DNA from: Streptococcus mitis
GTDB taxonomy: Bacteria > Bacillota > Bacilli > Lactobacillales > Streptococcaceae
Assembly (NCBI RefSeq): GCF_001074635.1
Contig: NZ_JUQO01000199.1
Location: 1-35,187 of the forward strand
DNA: 35,187 nt
Direction of reading: 5' to 3'
Shown here piece after piece: positions 1 through 10,209 of the stretch. The translations under genes were made by a program, and so were the position numbers. Positions within the stretch are counted from its first letter, which is position 1. Each line of letters opens with the position of its first letter. The notes beneath the pieces are model-generated. The model was not told the origin of the DNA. It saw only the letters and a program-made list of their open reading frames with translations, and searched no databases.

Positions 1-87
1 AAGAGCAAACTAGGAAACTAGCCGCAGGCTGTACTTGAGTACGGCAAGGCGACGCTGACGTGGTTTGAAGAGATTTTCGAAGAGTAT
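1..87 (-). repeat. BOX element (boxC + boxA parts), cut by window edge
   Basis: Bases 39-60 match the conserved boxA core (ACGGCAAGGCGACGCTGACG), followed by the usual end GATTTTCGAAGAGTAT. Bases 4-30 match the boxC end (AAACTAGGAAACTAGCCGC). In the usual A-to-C orientation the element lies on the minus strand. The outer boxC tip falls outside the window. No boxB segment is visible, so this looks like a short A-C form. It lies 8 bp beyond the stop of the SPFH gene. Confidence 0.9.
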
Positions 88-94
88 TAGTCTA

Positions 95-994
95 TTATTT
101 CTTCTCAGCGCGAAGGGCTGACAAGATTTGTGTACGGATATCATCTACACCATTTGGCGTATTTGGTAAAAAGATAGTCTGATTTCCTTTAGAGGCAAAG
201 GTATTCAAGGTATCCAAATACTGGTTGGTCAAAAGAATGGACATGATTTGTTCTTCTGTCATGCCAACATTGGCTTCCTTGAGTTCAGTGATAGATTCTG
301 CCAATCCATCCACAATCGCTTTACGTTGTTGGGCAATCCCCACACCATGAAGACGGTCTTTTTCTGCTTCTGCTTCAGCTGCAGTGACGATTTTAATCTT
401 GTCTGCTTCTGCCAATTCTTGCGCTGCGACCCGCTTACGTTGCGCCGCATTGATTTCATTCATGGATTGCTTGACTTCTGCATCTGGTTCGACCTTGGTA
501 ATCAAGGTTTTAACGATAATATAACCGTAAGTAGTCATTTCTTCTGCTACTTGGTGTTGAACTTCAAGGGCAATCTCATCTTTTTTCTCAAACAATTCAT
601 CCAAGGTTAATTTTGGAACAGAAGAGCGAAGGGCGTCTTCGATATAAGATTTAATCTGAGATTCTGGACGCATGAGTTTATAGTAGGCATCTGTCACGCT
701 CTGCTCATTGACACGGTACTGAGTCGCCACATTCATCATAACGAACACATTGTCCTTGGTCTTAGTCTCAACCACAATATCACTTTGCAACAAGCGCAAC
801 TGAATCCGTGCTGCAATCGAGTCAATCCCAAAAGGCAATCGAATATGAATACCGCTATTGGCAACCTTTTGGTATTTCCCAAAGCGTTCAATAATCGCCA
901 CCGACTGCTGACGAACCACATAAACTGTACTCAGTGTGACTATCACCAATAGAAGCACACAAACCACCACAAAAATCATCAAAAATGTTGCCAT
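95..994 (-). CDS. SPFH/band-7 (stomatin/HflK-like) membrane protein
   Basis: A 299-residue membrane-anchored scaffold protein of the stomatin/prohibitin/flotillin family. These proteins oligomerise on the cytoplasmic membrane and organise microdomains or modulate proteases; the specific role is unknown here. Residues 3-25 form one hydrophobic anchor (FLMIFVVVCVLLLVIVTL). The SPFH domain follows directly (VRQQSVAIIERFGKYQKV onwards), then an Ala/Glu/Lys-rich coiled coil around AEADKIKIVTAAEAEAEKDR, then a short tail. I chose the ATG at 994 because GGAGG lies 8 bases upstream and because the longer in-frame start at 1036 would lie upstream of the extended -10 box at 1025-1030. The gene is monocistronic, between a BOX element and fucO. 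Confidence 0.88.
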   Translation of the reverse strand: MATFLMIFVVVCVLLLVIVTLSTVYVVRQQSVAIIERFGKYQKVANSGIHIRLPFGIDSIAARIQLRLLQSDIVVETKTKDNVFVMMNVATQYRVNEQSVTDAYYKLMRPESQIKSYIEDALRSSVPKLTLDELFEKKDEIALEVQHQVAEEMTTYGYIIVKTLITKVEPDAEVKQSMNEINAAQRKRVAAQELAEADKIKIVTAAEAEAEKDRLHGVGIAQQRKAIVDGLAESITELKEANVGMTEEQIMSILLTNQYLDTLNTFASKGNQTIFLPNTPNGVDDIRTQILSALRAEKK

Positions 995-1024
995 TATCGT
1001 GACCTCCATTATTATTTTTCCTGT

Positions 1025-1053
1025 ATTATAGCACATTTAAAGAAGGTTGTGCA
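1025..1053 (-). promoter_or_regulatory. Extended -10 promoter of the SPFH gene
   Basis: On the minus strand TGCTATAAT (the -10 at 1025-1030 plus a TGn extension) is preceded at 17 bp by TGCACA, a 4/6 match to the -35 consensus. Transcription would start near 1018, 24 bases before the ATG at 994. Confidence 0.6.
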
Positions 1054-1124
1054 GTTTTTTCTGCGATTTTTCCTGAAATGTCAATAATTAGAGGTGAATT
1101 GTCACATTGTCGTCTAATCTCTTG

Positions 1125-2276
1125 CTAAAACAACTCTTTATAAAACTCAATCGTTTCTTCTAAGGTTGGCATAAATGGGTTTCCTGGCGCACATGCATCA
1201 ATCAAAGCATTCTTAGAAAGGTATTCAAAGTCGAAATCTTTTTCTTCAATACCAAGTTCAGTCAATTTTTTAGGAATGCCTACTGTCTCAGAAAGCTTCT
1301 CAATCTCAGCAATTGCGTAATCGGCACACTCTTCATCTGATTTACCTTCTACATGAAGTCCCAAGGCTTTAGCAACATTGCGGAAAGCTTCTGGTACACG
1401 TTTAGCATTTTCACGTTCTATAACTGGTAGCAACATAGCACAGCAAACACCGTGTGGCAAATTATATACTGCACCGAGTTGGTGAGCCATTGAGTGAACA
1501 TAGCCCAGACCTGCATTGTTAAAACTCATACCACCAAGGAAGATGGCATTGACCATACCTTCACGCGCTTCAATGTCGTGTCCATTTGCTACGGCACGAG
1601 GGAGGTATTCCTTGATAAGCTCAATTGCCCCAATAGATAGTTTCTTGGTCACATCATAAGCACCAGGTGTTACCAAAGCTTCAACAGCGTGGGTCAGAGC
1701 ATCCATACCTGTCGCTGCAGTCAAAGCTTGAGGTTTTGAAATCATCAATTCAGGGTCATTAACAGAGATAAGAGCAAGGCTATTCTTATCAACCATTACC
1801 ATCTTAACCTTGCGTTCTTCATCAGTAATCACATAATTAATGGTAATTTCTGCTGATGTACCTGCAGTAGTATTGATAGCTACAACAGGAAGGCCTTTTT
1901 TAGCAGATTTATGAAGTCCTTCATAATCCTGTGGTTTTCCACCATTTGTAGCCATGATAGAGATACAACTAGCTGCATCCTGTGGAGAACCCCCACCAAG
2001 ACTGATGATAAAATCACATCCATGTTCTTGCAAAGCAGCTACCCCATCTGTGACATTCTTACAAGTAGGGTTAGGTTCTACATCGCTAAAGATGACATAT
2101 TCGATTCCTTCTGTATCTAGCGGTTTTAAAACCTTAGGCAAAATGTCACTTCCTTCGATGAACTTATCTGTCACCAAAAGTGCCTTTTTATAGCCAAGTT
2201 CCTTGATATAAGGACCCACTTCATTTACAACACCTTTACCAATAAGGTTGACTGCCGGAACATAAAATGTAGCCAT
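1125..2276 (-). CDS. fucO: Lactaldehyde reductase / iron-dependent alcohol dehydrogenase FucO
   Basis: A 383-residue group III (iron-activated) alcohol dehydrogenase. In fucose catabolism it reduces the L-lactaldehyde released by FucA to L-1,2-propanediol with NADH, in the cytoplasm. Visible signatures are the nucleotide-binding GGGSPQD at 94-100 and the metal ligands expected by homology to E. coli FucO: D192 and H196 (GMDALTHAVEA), H261 and H275 (HSMAHQLG...LPHG). Length matches the family. The start has a strong AGGAGG. It is the last gene of the fucose cluster, 145 bp after fucI, and has its own promoter with a cre-like site, so it may be expressed partly apart from the operon. Confidence 0.93.
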   Translation of the reverse strand: MATFYVPAVNLIGKGVVNEVGPYIKELGYKKALLVTDKFIEGSDILPKVLKPLDTEGIEYVIFSDVEPNPTCKNVTDGVAALQEHGCDFIISLGGGSPQDAASCISIMATNGGKPQDYEGLHKSAKKGLPVVAINTTAGTSAEITINYVITDEERKVKMVMVDKNSLALISVNDPELMISKPQALTAATGMDALTHAVEALVTPGAYDVTKKLSIGAIELIKEYLPRAVANGHDIEAREGMVNAIFLGGMSFNNAGLGYVHSMAHQLGAVYNLPHGVCCAMLLPVIERENAKRVPEAFRNVAKALGLHVEGKSDEECADYAIAEIEKLSETVGIPKKLTELGIEEKDFDFEYLSKNALIDACAPGNPFMPTLEETIEFYKELF

Positions 2277-2317
2277 ATAATTTTCCTCCTGCGCCTCCGC
2301 GCTATCTATTTAACATC

Positions 2318-2346
2318 ATTATATTACTTTTTGTATTCGTTTTCAA
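2318..2346 (-). promoter_or_regulatory. fucO promoter with overlapping cre-like site
   Basis: On the minus strand TTGAAA (2341-2346), a 17-bp spacer and TATAAT (2318-2323) form a near-ideal sigma-A promoter. The -35 region overlaps a catabolite-response-like element, TGTATTCGTTTTCA (2332-2345 as read on the plus strand), one mismatch from TGWNANCGNTNWCA. This suggests CcpA repression of fucO. Binding is inferred. Confidence 0.6.
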
Positions 2347-2382
2347 TTATTTGTGAATTATTTAACAAATCTTTTTAAAAGG

Positions 2383-2410
2383 ATAGGAGGGACGTAAGTT
2401 CACCTCCTAT
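2383..2410 (-). terminator. Inverted repeat after fucI, weak terminator or attenuator
   Basis: ATAGGAGG and CCTCCTAT form a perfect 8-bp stem with a 12-base loop, starting 11 bp after the fucI stop. On the minus strand it is followed by CCTTTTAAAAAGATTTG, a broken T-tract, so termination may be partial. The stem also holds a Shine-Dalgarno-like AGGAGGTG that precedes no open frame. Confidence 0.45.
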
Positions 2411-2421
2411 ATAAACAAGTT

Positions 2422-4188
2422 TTATTTATGTAGTGGTCCCAACAACTGACATGCACGATAGTCTGCTGATTCTAGATCTTCTGTTCCAAATAAGGACCAA
2501 TTTTTAGGTCTAAAGATATCTTCCTCAGGTACATTATGCATATTGACAGGAATTCTCAACATAGAAGCCAAGGTAATCAAGTCTGCTCCAATGTGGCCAT
2601 ATGTTATGGCTCCGTGATTAGCTCCCCAATTATTCATGACGTCATAGACAGACTTGAAAGCACCTTTTCCTGTCAAACGTGGAGCAAACCAAGTAGTTGG
2701 CCATCCTGGATCTGTACGATTATCTAAAGTATGGTGAACATCTTCAGGAAGTTCAAGTGTGTAACCTTCTGCAATTTGTAGCACTGGACCAACCCCTTTT
2801 AGAAGATTGAGACGTACCATTGTTACTGGCATATTCCCCTTCGTCAAGAAACGAGTTGAGAATCCTCCTCCACGGAAGTATTCACGGTTTGCTGGTGGGA
2901 AGTCTGTGTTTTCAAGCATAGCCTGCACTTCACTTTCTTCCAACTCCCAGAATGGTTTCATAACAGGTTTTCCATCACGACTAGCTTGACCAGTACCATC
3001 TAATGTACAAGAGCCCGAGTTGATTAGATGTAAGAATCCATCTGCGGCATTACCTTCTAGAGTATGACCTGTTACACGTTCAACAGCCTCTGGACTCCAA
3101 TAAGTACGCACGTCAGCAAAGATTTGTGGGGTATTCGTCAATAAGTAATTAAAGAGCATAGACACACCATTTAGTGAATCATTCTCTGTCGCAAATATAA
3201 ATGGTTTTCGAATACCATTCCAGTCAAATTGAGTGTTTAAGAACGTTTCCATAAAATCCCCATTAGGGAAGTGGTCTGTCCATTGACGTTGACCTTGGAA
3301 ACCAGCTACTAAAGCGTGGTGACCAACTGCTTCTTCCTCAAAACCAAGCTCTGCTAAACGAGGATTTCCCTGCATAAGATCTCGACCAATCATGAACATT
3401 TTTACAACAAATTCCCATTGTTTTTCTTTCTCTTCTTTAGAAAGAATCAAATCTTCACGATTTCGATCAACTCCTTCTTTGATATGTTCTTTTACCCAAA
3501 CCATAGCACGTTCAAACTCTTCTGGGTCATAAATACCACGGTCAATACGACGCGTGAACTCCGTCATATCTACCGATTCATTTCGCATTCCTAAGTATTC
3601 TTGGAAGAAATCTGGATTTACAATAGAACCGCCAATCCCCATCGAAACACTACCCATTGATAGGTAAGCAGTGTCTCTCATCAAGCCAGTTGCAAGAGCT
3701 GCACGCGCATAACGTAAAAGTTTTTCTTTGACATCTTCTGGAATATCTGTATCATTAGCTTCCTGAACATCTCTACCATAAATACCAAACGCTGGAATCC
3801 CTTTTTGAGCATGGGACGCTAGTACAGCTGCAAGATAGACAGCTCCTGGACGTTCTGTTCCATTAAATCCCCAAATAGCATGAGGAATATCTGGAGACAT
3901 ATCCATAGTTTCACTACCATAACACCAGCATGGTGTGACTGTAATTGTTGCACAAACATTTGATTTTTTGAACAATTCATGTGAAGCTGCAGCCTCTGGA
4001 ACACGACCAATAGTAGATGGAGAAATCACGCATTCCACAGGTTCTCCATCTGGATATTTCAATGTGCTTGAAATCAAATCTGCCACACTTTTAGCCATGT
4101 TCATTGTTTGTACTTCCAGTGATTCGCGTACACCTTGACGACGACCATCAATAGTCGGACGAATACCAATACGTGGATGTTGGATCAT
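2422..4188 (-). CDS. fucI: L-fucose isomerase
   Basis: A 588-residue Mn-dependent ketol isomerase that converts L-fucose to L-fuculose in the cytoplasm, the first catabolic step after fucose release. Length is close to the E. coli enzyme (591). The active-site residues expected from E. coli (Glu337, Asp361, His528) correspond to E335 ([10 protein letters not shown]), D359 (IFADVRTYW) and H525 ([12 protein letters not shown]). The N-terminus [20 protein letters not shown] is typical of the family. It lies 12 bp downstream of fucA, with AGAGGAAAG as ribosome site, so the two are co-transcribed. No internal stops or unusual features. Confidence 0.96.
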   Translation of the reverse strand: MIQHPRIGIRPTIDGRRQGVRESLEVQTMNMAKSVADLISSTLKYPDGEPVECVISPSTIGRVPEAAASHELFKKSNVCATITVTPCWCYGSETMDMSPDIPHAIWGFNGTERPGAVYLAAVLASHAQKGIPAFGIYGRDVQEANDTDIPEDVKEKLLRYARAALATGLMRDTAYLSMGSVSMGIGGSIVNPDFFQEYLGMRNESVDMTEFTRRIDRGIYDPEEFERAMVWVKEHIKEGVDRNREDLILSKEEKEKQWEFVVKMFMIGRDLMQGNPRLAELGFEEEAVGHHALVAGFQGQRQWTDHFPNGDFMETFLNTQFDWNGIRKPFIFATENDSLNGVSMLFNYLLTNTPQIFADVRTYWSPEAVERVTGHTLEGNAADGFLHLINSGSCTLDGTGQASRDGKPVMKPFWELEESEVQAMLENTDFPPANREYFRGGGFSTRFLTKGNMPVTMVRLNLLKGVGPVLQIAEGYTLELPEDVHHTLDNRTDPGWPTTWFAPRLTGKGAFKSVYDVMNNWGANHGAITYGHIGADLITLASMLRIPVNMHNVPEEDIFRPKNWSLFGTEDLESADYRACQLLGPLHK

Positions 4189-4200
4189 AATACTTTCCTC

Positions 4201-4929
4201 TTATTTTTCTGTTTCTTTTATACTACCATCGCCATTATATTTACGGTAGCCTGGGTGACGACCTGTAACCTTATAATTTTCTCGCATTGAGAATAGACGT
4301 TCTAAAGTCGAACGAGCAATTTCTTGTTCTTCAATACCTTTTGTAGACAGTAACATTCTTCCATGGAAGGTTGTCTTTGCGACTAACTCTAATGTTTCCA
4401 TACGGTAGTATGCTGTAATGACATCGCTTCCGACAGTCAGAGCTCCATGATTTTCTAATAGCATGACATCATGATCTGGCAGATAAGGTGTAATTGCTTC
4501 TGGCACTTCCATTGTAGACGGAACTCCAAATGGAGTTATAGGAATTGCCCCAACCACAATCGCGCTCTCAATTAGTGAATAAGTATCTAAAGGAATATGT
4601 GCAAGAGCAAATCCTGTTGCAATCGGTGGATGTGCATGAACAACCGCACGGACATCCTCACGTTCTTCGTAACAACGAATGTGCATTTTAATTTCACTAG
4701 AAGGACGGTAATCACCTTCTGCTTCTAAAATCTCTCCTTTGAGATTTAACCTCACCAGCTTTTCTGGTGTAATAAAACTTTTGCTGATACCAGTAGGAGT
4801 TGCAATAATGGTATCCTCATCTAATCGAACAGATACATTTCCATCGTTTGCAGCAACCCAACCAAGTTGCCACATCTTATGACAAACATCACAAATCTGT
4901 TCACGAATTAATTTTTCATCTTGAGACAT
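4201..4929 (-). CDS. fucA: L-fuculose-1-phosphate aldolase (class II)
   Basis: A 242-residue zinc-dependent class II aldolase that splits L-fuculose 1-phosphate into DHAP and L-lactaldehyde. Visible zinc ligands are H98 and H100 in the VVHAHPP motif and H161 in LLENHGALT. E79 in PSSEI is in the position of the catalytic acid/base. NDGNVSVRL near residue 28 is the family phosphate-binding motif. It is slightly longer than E. coli FucA (about 215), mainly at the C-terminus. It sits 14 bp downstream of the GH98 gene and feeds FucO through lactaldehyde. RhaD/AraD-type substrates are possible in isolation, but the fucose context decides. Confidence 0.93.
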   Translation of the reverse strand: MSQDEKLIREQICDVCHKMWQLGWVAANDGNVSVRLDEDTIIATPTGISKSFITPEKLVRLNLKGEILEAEGDYRPSSEIKMHIRCYEEREDVRAVVHAHPPIATGFALAHIPLDTYSLIESAIVVGAIPITPFGVPSTMEVPEAITPYLPDHDVMLLENHGALTVGSDVITAYYRMETLELVAKTTFHGRMLLSTKGIEEQEIARSTLERLFSMRENYKVTGRHPGYRKYNGDGSIKETEK

Positions 4930-4943
4930 AAACTCACTCCTTT

Positions 4944-7900
4944 CTAAAAATGAAGTTCGAATTCAAGATTTCCATTACTGTTAATGGTAATAGTAACCGT
5001 ATGATTTTCCTGATCAAAATTGAGAGATGGCTGATCATAGGAATTATTTGTTCCTGATAATGAATGAACAGTAGGAAGTTTATCTATACCTCTTAATACT
5101 ATCTTTGTAACCCTTTTCTCTCCAAACTGAGTATCTTTGATATAATGTTCATCAATCCACTTAATCGCACCTTTCTTGGTCAATTGTGGTAGTTTCTTTG
5201 CCTGATTTGCATCCTGAGCATTAGACCATAGTGAATCTTTATTTGTTCTAAAATTATTTAAATTCACTTTCAATCCATTACTTATTCTCTCAAAAATACC
5301 ATAGGTATGAGGTTCAAATTCAACATCCATTTCTAAAGAATTAAATTTTAATTTCCCAGTCTGTTTAACGTTCTCATTTACCTTGTAATTATAGACAAAC
5401 CATCTATTATCTAATTTCTGAGCAAAGATGTCTCCTTCATAATTTGTAGGATACAGCTTATTCAAGTATTCTTTTCTAGCCTGAGTAGAGCTAAATTCTG
5501 GAGAAGTGATTTCCTTAATCTGAATACGGCTACCAGAAACAGACTCTTTCAGTTTATCTGTTTTTAAAACACCTGGAATAGCTGGAATAACATTATAACG
5601 ACCAGTCATGTATAATGGAGTTTGTTCTCTATCAGTATTTACGTTTACAAAGAACTTACCATTTCCTTTATTTGAATAGTCTCCATGTATGAATACTTTT
5701 GTATCCTCAAGTACCTTTTCTTTGGATGGTGCTGGATGCGCTATTACATATCTAAAAAATTCTTTTATTACTTCGCTAAAAAGTAAGCTTTCTTTATTAT
5801 TTACACCATAGGTATAAGCTGGGTGTTCAAAATTATAAACTACACCTCCATTAAGGTAAACCCCTAAAGCTTCTTCTCCTAGCATAGACTCTGGTTCAGT
5901 CAACCATTGTCTATCTCCTTGACTTTTTCCGATATTACCAGTTGCAAACAGTTTCCATTTACCTGTCTCATACCACTTCCAAGTATCCATCAAACCACCC
6001 CATTGATAAGTATGATTTGAAAGCCAAAGTCCCTTCATATAACTTTCTGTAGTTGAATCATTTCCCTCAGCAGCAGGTGTATTTTTGAACATGAAAATAA
6101 GGTTCTTCCAATACTTATCAACAGATTGCTGAAATGCTATCTTACCGTTTTTTCCAAATGCTTTTTCTATTGCAGAACCATTATTTTGTTCAGCCCATAT
6201 AAAATATCCTCCATTTTTAGCTGATACTTTTAAGTAATCTGCCGCCTTATTTTCAATATCATTTGCCCAAATCCAATAATTCTCAGTACTGAAAATACCA
6301 TGCAAATTTGGATATTTTTGATACATTTTATCAATCCAGCTGGTACTTAACCAATGTGCCGAAGTATAATAAGGCATATTACCAGCAGTGTAAACCGTCA
6401 GAATAACTGGAATAGGTTCATTTTTTCCAGTCTTAGGATTTACATATTTCGCTGCTTCTTCTAGCATATGTTCATAAAAACCTCTAGCAGCTCCATCTCT
6501 TTTAGGAAGATCATCTGGATGTAACTGCATAACAGTATATGGTTTTAAGTCATCTGGTACATGTTCCCATTTACCTGTTAATGTATCTCCTCCCCAAAAA
6601 GTATATTTCCCTTTGTTAAACTCTTCTCCGTTAGCATATAAAGGCATCATAAGTAACGGATGTTCATTATTAATTTCACGACGTTTATCAACTTCTGACC
6701 AATCATTAGGATTCTTAAATTTCCCATTTGCCATAAACAAGGCTCCACCTAAAACCAATTCGTCAGCCCATGTATGTTTCCCTGAATATGATTTAAGTTC
6801 TATTGTCTGTGCATCTTTTGGAATTTCAACATCAACCAGAAATGCCGATGTATCATATTTAATTCCTTCCGGATATTTTGATTCTGATGTGTAAATGACT
6901 TTACCATCCGCAACAACTTCAAATTTTTGAATATCTGCGTAATCAGAATTTAAATGATTTGCACTCCTATCAATTCCGACATAGGAAATAAATCTTGTAA
7001 CATTAGCACCCGAAACATCATATTTTATACTAGACGGGTTACTTGCTACAGTTCCCAATCCTTTATTAAATTCTATTTCCTTCCCGTCAATTAATAATTT
7101 TATTTTATTATTTGCACCGTTATTACCAGGTGTAAACGGTTTATCTTTCTGAACTGTTTTTGATTTATCGTCATCACCATGAGTAGCATCAACCCATTCT
7201 AAATCAGAAAGATATACTCCTCCATTAATTCCTTTATTAAGAAGATCTGGAGTTATAGTTTGAGTACTAACAGTTTTAATAAGTTTAGCATCAGCAAATA
7301 CAACTTCATCACCCCATGTATGTTCTCCTGAGAATGATTTTAAGGATATTTTTTTAGCGTTTTGTGGAATTGTCACACTAATAAATTGTGCCTGGGTATT
7401 ATATCTGAATCCATCTGGATTAGTTACATTACTGGAATAAACTACTTCTCCATCTATTTCTATTTCTATTTTATCCACTACTGCGTGGTCTGCTCTAGAA
7501 CTATTAGCACTTTGATCAATTCCTATATAAGTTTCAAATTTTTCAAATCCTTGACCACTAATATCATAGCTGATTACAGACGGGGAATCTGCGACTGTCC
7601 CTATTCCTTTATCAAAATACTTAACTTTATTGTCAGAAGTAAGCAATGAAATTTTAGTATGTTCTCCTTTATTTCCTGTTGTAAATGGAGCATCTTTTTG
7701 TACTGTTTTTGTTTTATCTACATCACCATGAGTTGCAGAAGACCAATCCATATCTGAAAGATATGTCATCTCCGTATCAGTTTCTTGATCTTTAGTAATT
7801 GGTTTTCTTAAGTTATTCCCTGTTACTCTAGCAGTTTCAGTACTAGCTCTGTCATTAGAATTACTTTGGACTACATCTGCATAAACCAATTTACTTCCTA

Positions 7901-7961
7901 AAAAACTTGTTAAAACAGCCGTAGCTATTAAAATCTGTTTTGCTATTTTTTTATTTTCCAT
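4944..7961 (-). CDS. Secreted GH98 endo-beta-galactosidase with tandem CBM51
   Basis: A secreted endo-beta-galactosidase of about 1005 residues. Pneumococcal GH98 enzymes of this architecture are known to release A/B trisaccharides from type 2 blood-group glycans. A signal peptide (residues 1-28, ending KLVYA, cleavage before DVVQ) is followed by two homologous NPCBM/CBM51 modules at about 66-238 and 249-409. Both contain the core YLSD-(M/L)-(D/E)-W..ATHGD-DK-KTVQKD-PFT-GN. The GH98 catalytic domain follows from about 410 to the end ([35 protein letters not shown]). There is no LPXTG, choline-binding repeat or lipobox, so the product is probably released or held by its CBMs. The start at 7961 has GAGGAA upstream; an in-frame start at 8030 lies inside the preceding gene. 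Lacks the CBM47 fucolectin tail of the other pneumococcal type. Confidence 0.9.
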   Translation of the reverse strand: MENKKIAKQILIATAVLTSFLGSKLVYADVVQSNSNDRASTETARVTGNNLRKPITKDQETDTEMTYLSDMDWSSATHGDVDKTKTVQKDAPFTTGNKGEHTKISLLTSDNKVKYFDKGIGTVADSPSVISYDISGQGFEKFETYIGIDQSANSSRADHAVVDKIEIEIDGEVVYSSNVTNPDGFRYNTQAQFISVTIPQNAKKISLKSFSGEHTWGDEVVFADAKLIKTVSTQTITPDLLNKGINGGVYLSDLEWVDATHGDDDKSKTVQKDKPFTPGNNGANNKIKLLIDGKEIEFNKGLGTVASNPSSIKYDVSGANVTRFISYVGIDRSANHLNSDYADIQKFEVVADGKVIYTSESKYPEGIKYDTSAFLVDVEIPKDAQTIELKSYSGKHTWADELVLGGALFMANGKFKNPNDWSEVDKRREINNEHPLLMMPLYANGEEFNKGKYTFWGGDTLTGKWEHVPDDLKPYTVMQLHPDDLPKRDGAARGFYEHMLEEAAKYVNPKTGKNEPIPVILTVYTAGNMPYYTSAHWLSTSWIDKMYQKYPNLHGIFSTENYWIWANDIENKAADYLKVSAKNGGYFIWAEQNNGSAIEKAFGKNGKIAFQQSVDKYWKNLIFMFKNTPAAEGNDSTTESYMKGLWLSNHTYQWGGLMDTWKWYETGKWKLFATGNIGKSQGDRQWLTEPESMLGEEALGVYLNGGVVYNFEHPAYTYGVNNKESLLFSEVIKEFFRYVIAHPAPSKEKVLEDTKVFIHGDYSNKGNGKFFVNVNTDREQTPLYMTGRYNVIPAIPGVLKTDKLKESVSGSRIQIKEITSPEFSSTQARKEYLNKLYPTNYEGDIFAQKLDNRWFVYNYKVNENVKQTGKLKFNSLEMDVEFEPHTYGIFERISNGLKVNLNNFRTNKDSLWSNAQDANQAKKLPQLTKKGAIKWIDEHYIKDTQFGEKRVTKIVLRGIDKLPTVHSLSGTNNSYDQPSLNFDQENHTVTITINSNGNLEFELHF

Positions 7962-7974
7962 TTTTATTTCCTCA

Positions 7975-10188
7975 TTATTTACATACAACTTCCTCAATAA
8001 CAAATAATTTTGTAAGATATTCTGGAACACAAAGTGCTAAATTACTTAAACTGACTTTTATTCCAGCATTCATTAATTCATCTCCATAAAAGAACTCATC
8101 AAATCCAGAGACGGAATAGCATTTATCTTTATCTAAACCACTAAAATAAACTCTTGTATAATCTGGATTCAACTTACTATTCAATTGAGCATACAGTAAA
8201 ATCGACTCGCATTTATTCTTTGAAACAACTTGCCAACTAGTAGAATCACAACTAAAAGGACTGTTTATCCTATAAAAATCCCCGTATTGAAACAATGAAC
8301 GATATTTTTTATAAAACTGAATTTGTTCTTTCACTTGTTCTTTTTCTTCTACCGACAATCTCGTAACATCTAATTCATAACCGAAAGAACTAAAATAAGC
8401 TACATTTGTCCTAGTCTCCAAACTCGTTTGTCTTCCACTTTGTTCATTTGGAGAAATAGAAACATGGGCTGTCATCATTGATGGAGAATATCCATAAGAA
8501 GTTCCATGCTGAATTTTCAACCGTTCTATCGGGTCCGTATCATCACTCGTCCACGCTTGCGGTGCATAATACATAAGTCCTAAATCAAAACGTCCACCAC
8601 CTGAAGAACAAGATTCAAATAGAACTGAAGGGAACTTAGTTATTAAACGATCTAATAACTGATAAAGACCTAAGATATATCGATGACCAAATTCCATCTG
8701 CTGTTCAGAATCAAGTTCAATACTATAAATATCTGTTATATGACGATTCATATCCCATTTGATATAATCCAGATTTGTTTCGATTATGATTTTAGAAATA
8801 GAATCAAAAAGGTAATCAATAACTTCCTGTCTCGTCAAATCCAACACATATTGATTTCTTCCTACTGACTTCTCTCTGTCTAACAAATGGATAGTCCAAT
8901 CTGCATGATTCTTGTACAAATCACTATCAATAGAAATCATTTCAGGCTCAAACCACAAACCAAATTGTAAACCTATTTTGTGAATTTCATCTGCAAGAAA
9001 TCCAATACCTTCAGGAAGGCGACTTCTATCTGTTACCCAGTCACCCAGAGAACTTTTGTCATCTTTCCTATGACCAAACCAACCATCATCCAGTACAAAT
9101 AATTCTATTCCTAAATCTTTAGCAGCCTTTGCTAAATCTAAAATTTTTTCTGTACTCAAGTCAAAATAAAATGTTTCCCAACTATTGAGTATTATAGGAC
9201 GACTAGCTTGAGAAAAATTAGGATTAACTAAATGATGTCGATAAAAATCTGATAGTTGTTGGCTCATCTGATTCATCCCTTGATCAGAATAGGTCACAAT
9301 TGCTTCTGGTGTCACAAAACTTTCGGCAGGATTTAATAAAAAACGAAATTCTACTGGATTTATTCCTACCGTTACTCTAGCGGTGTCAAAATGGTCAACT
9401 TCAATCATATTTTGAAAATTTCCAGAATAGATAAAGTTAAAACCATAAACCTCACCACTATGCTCTGTAGTTTCCCTCCTTGATAGCATAAAGAAAGGAT
9501 TTTGCTGAGGACTTGATGAGTATCTCAAGCTATCTATTGCTTGAATACCTGGTCTAAGCGAAGTTCTATATAACTGACGTTCCCTCAGCCATGCTCCAGA
9601 AAATTGAATAAAGTCATATTGACTATCAGGTAGATCTAGCTGTAAACTCATTGCTTTCAAAAGAGTCAACTTATTATTGCTATTATTTAAAAATTCCGTA
9701 TTTCTAACTAAGACATTGTATTCCGGAAAAATTGTGTAATTTAGTCTAACAGTTAAATCTAATATGGAATCTGTTAAAATAATCGTTAATGTTTCCGCAC
9801 ACTGACCAATATCATCAAATGTTGAAGGTAGAGAGTTAAGACGATTTTTCCCTTTTTCAAGTTCAAAACCTTGATATTTTAGTGTCGTTATCCTACTACC
9901 ATTCATTCCTTGAACTTGAAAGGCTGGATGCCGAAAATCTCCTTTCCCATATGAAGAATATTCATTTTGTATCATAGACTGTTGAATATCCTCAAATTCT
10001 TCTGAAAAAGATACTTCAAATCCTCTTTTTTCATAGGCCATCAATTGGTTATAATTTTCCTTGACATGAATCCTTTTCCCAAAATATAGATGTTGAAGTT
10101 CCCCATTTTCTAAAATTCTAAAAATATAACTACTATCTTTCATTTCCAAATGAAAAACGGTCTCGTCCTTATTAATATAAATCGTCAT
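7975..10188 (-). CDS. GH36 alpha-galactosidase (cytoplasmic)
   Basis: A 737-residue GH36 retaining alpha-galactosidase, expected to remove the terminal alpha-1,3-galactose of imported B-type oligosaccharides. It shows the full classical signature: FVLDDGWFG at about 365, YIKWDMNR with nucleophile D479, [11 protein letters not shown] at 525-535 and [12 protein letters not shown] with acid/base D549. The 70-residue spacing matches characterised Geobacillus enzymes (D478/D548). The N-terminal beta-sandwich domain is intact and there is no signal peptide, so the enzyme is intracellular. GTGAGG lies before the ATG. It is 13 bp from the GH98 gene and 21 bp from the second GH36. It may also act on raffinose-type sugars; the locus favours blood-group B substrate. 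Confidence 0.9.
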   Translation of the reverse strand: MTIYINKDETVFHLEMKDSSYIFRILENGELQHLYFGKRIHVKENYNQLMAYEKRGFEVSFSEEFEDIQQSMIQNEYSSYGKGDFRHPAFQVQGMNGSRITTLKYQGFELEKGKNRLNSLPSTFDDIGQCAETLTIILTDSILDLTVRLNYTIFPEYNVLVRNTEFLNNSNNKLTLLKAMSLQLDLPDSQYDFIQFSGAWLRERQLYRTSLRPGIQAIDSLRYSSSPQQNPFFMLSRRETTEHSGEVYGFNFIYSGNFQNMIEVDHFDTARVTVGINPVEFRFLLNPAESFVTPEAIVTYSDQGMNQMSQQLSDFYRHHLVNPNFSQASRPIILNSWETFYFDLSTEKILDLAKAAKDLGIELFVLDDGWFGHRKDDKSSLGDWVTDRSRLPEGIGFLADEIHKIGLQFGLWFEPEMISIDSDLYKNHADWTIHLLDREKSVGRNQYVLDLTRQEVIDYLFDSISKIIIETNLDYIKWDMNRHITDIYSIELDSEQQMEFGHRYILGLYQLLDRLITKFPSVLFESCSSGGGRFDLGLMYYAPQAWTSDDTDPIERLKIQHGTSYGYSPSMMTAHVSISPNEQSGRQTSLETRTNVAYFSSFGYELDVTRLSVEEKEQVKEQIQFYKKYRSLFQYGDFYRINSPFSCDSTSWQVVSKNKCESILLYAQLNSKLNPDYTRVYFSGLDKDKCYSVSGFDEFFYGDELMNAGIKVSLSNLALCVPEYLTKLFVIEEVVCK

Positions 10189-10209
10189 CTCTACCTCACA
10201 ATTTTTTCT

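Noticed and set aside
1049-1075. Hairpin GCAG-TTTTTT-CTGC downstream of fucO
   Set aside because: Only a 4-bp stem, and the T-rich side faces the plus strand, where no gene ends; not counted as the fucO terminator.
7362-7649. 95-codon plus-strand frame inside the GH98 gene
   Set aside because: Tyr/Ile-rich antisense product of AT-rich DNA; no start signals; the opposite strand holds CBM51.
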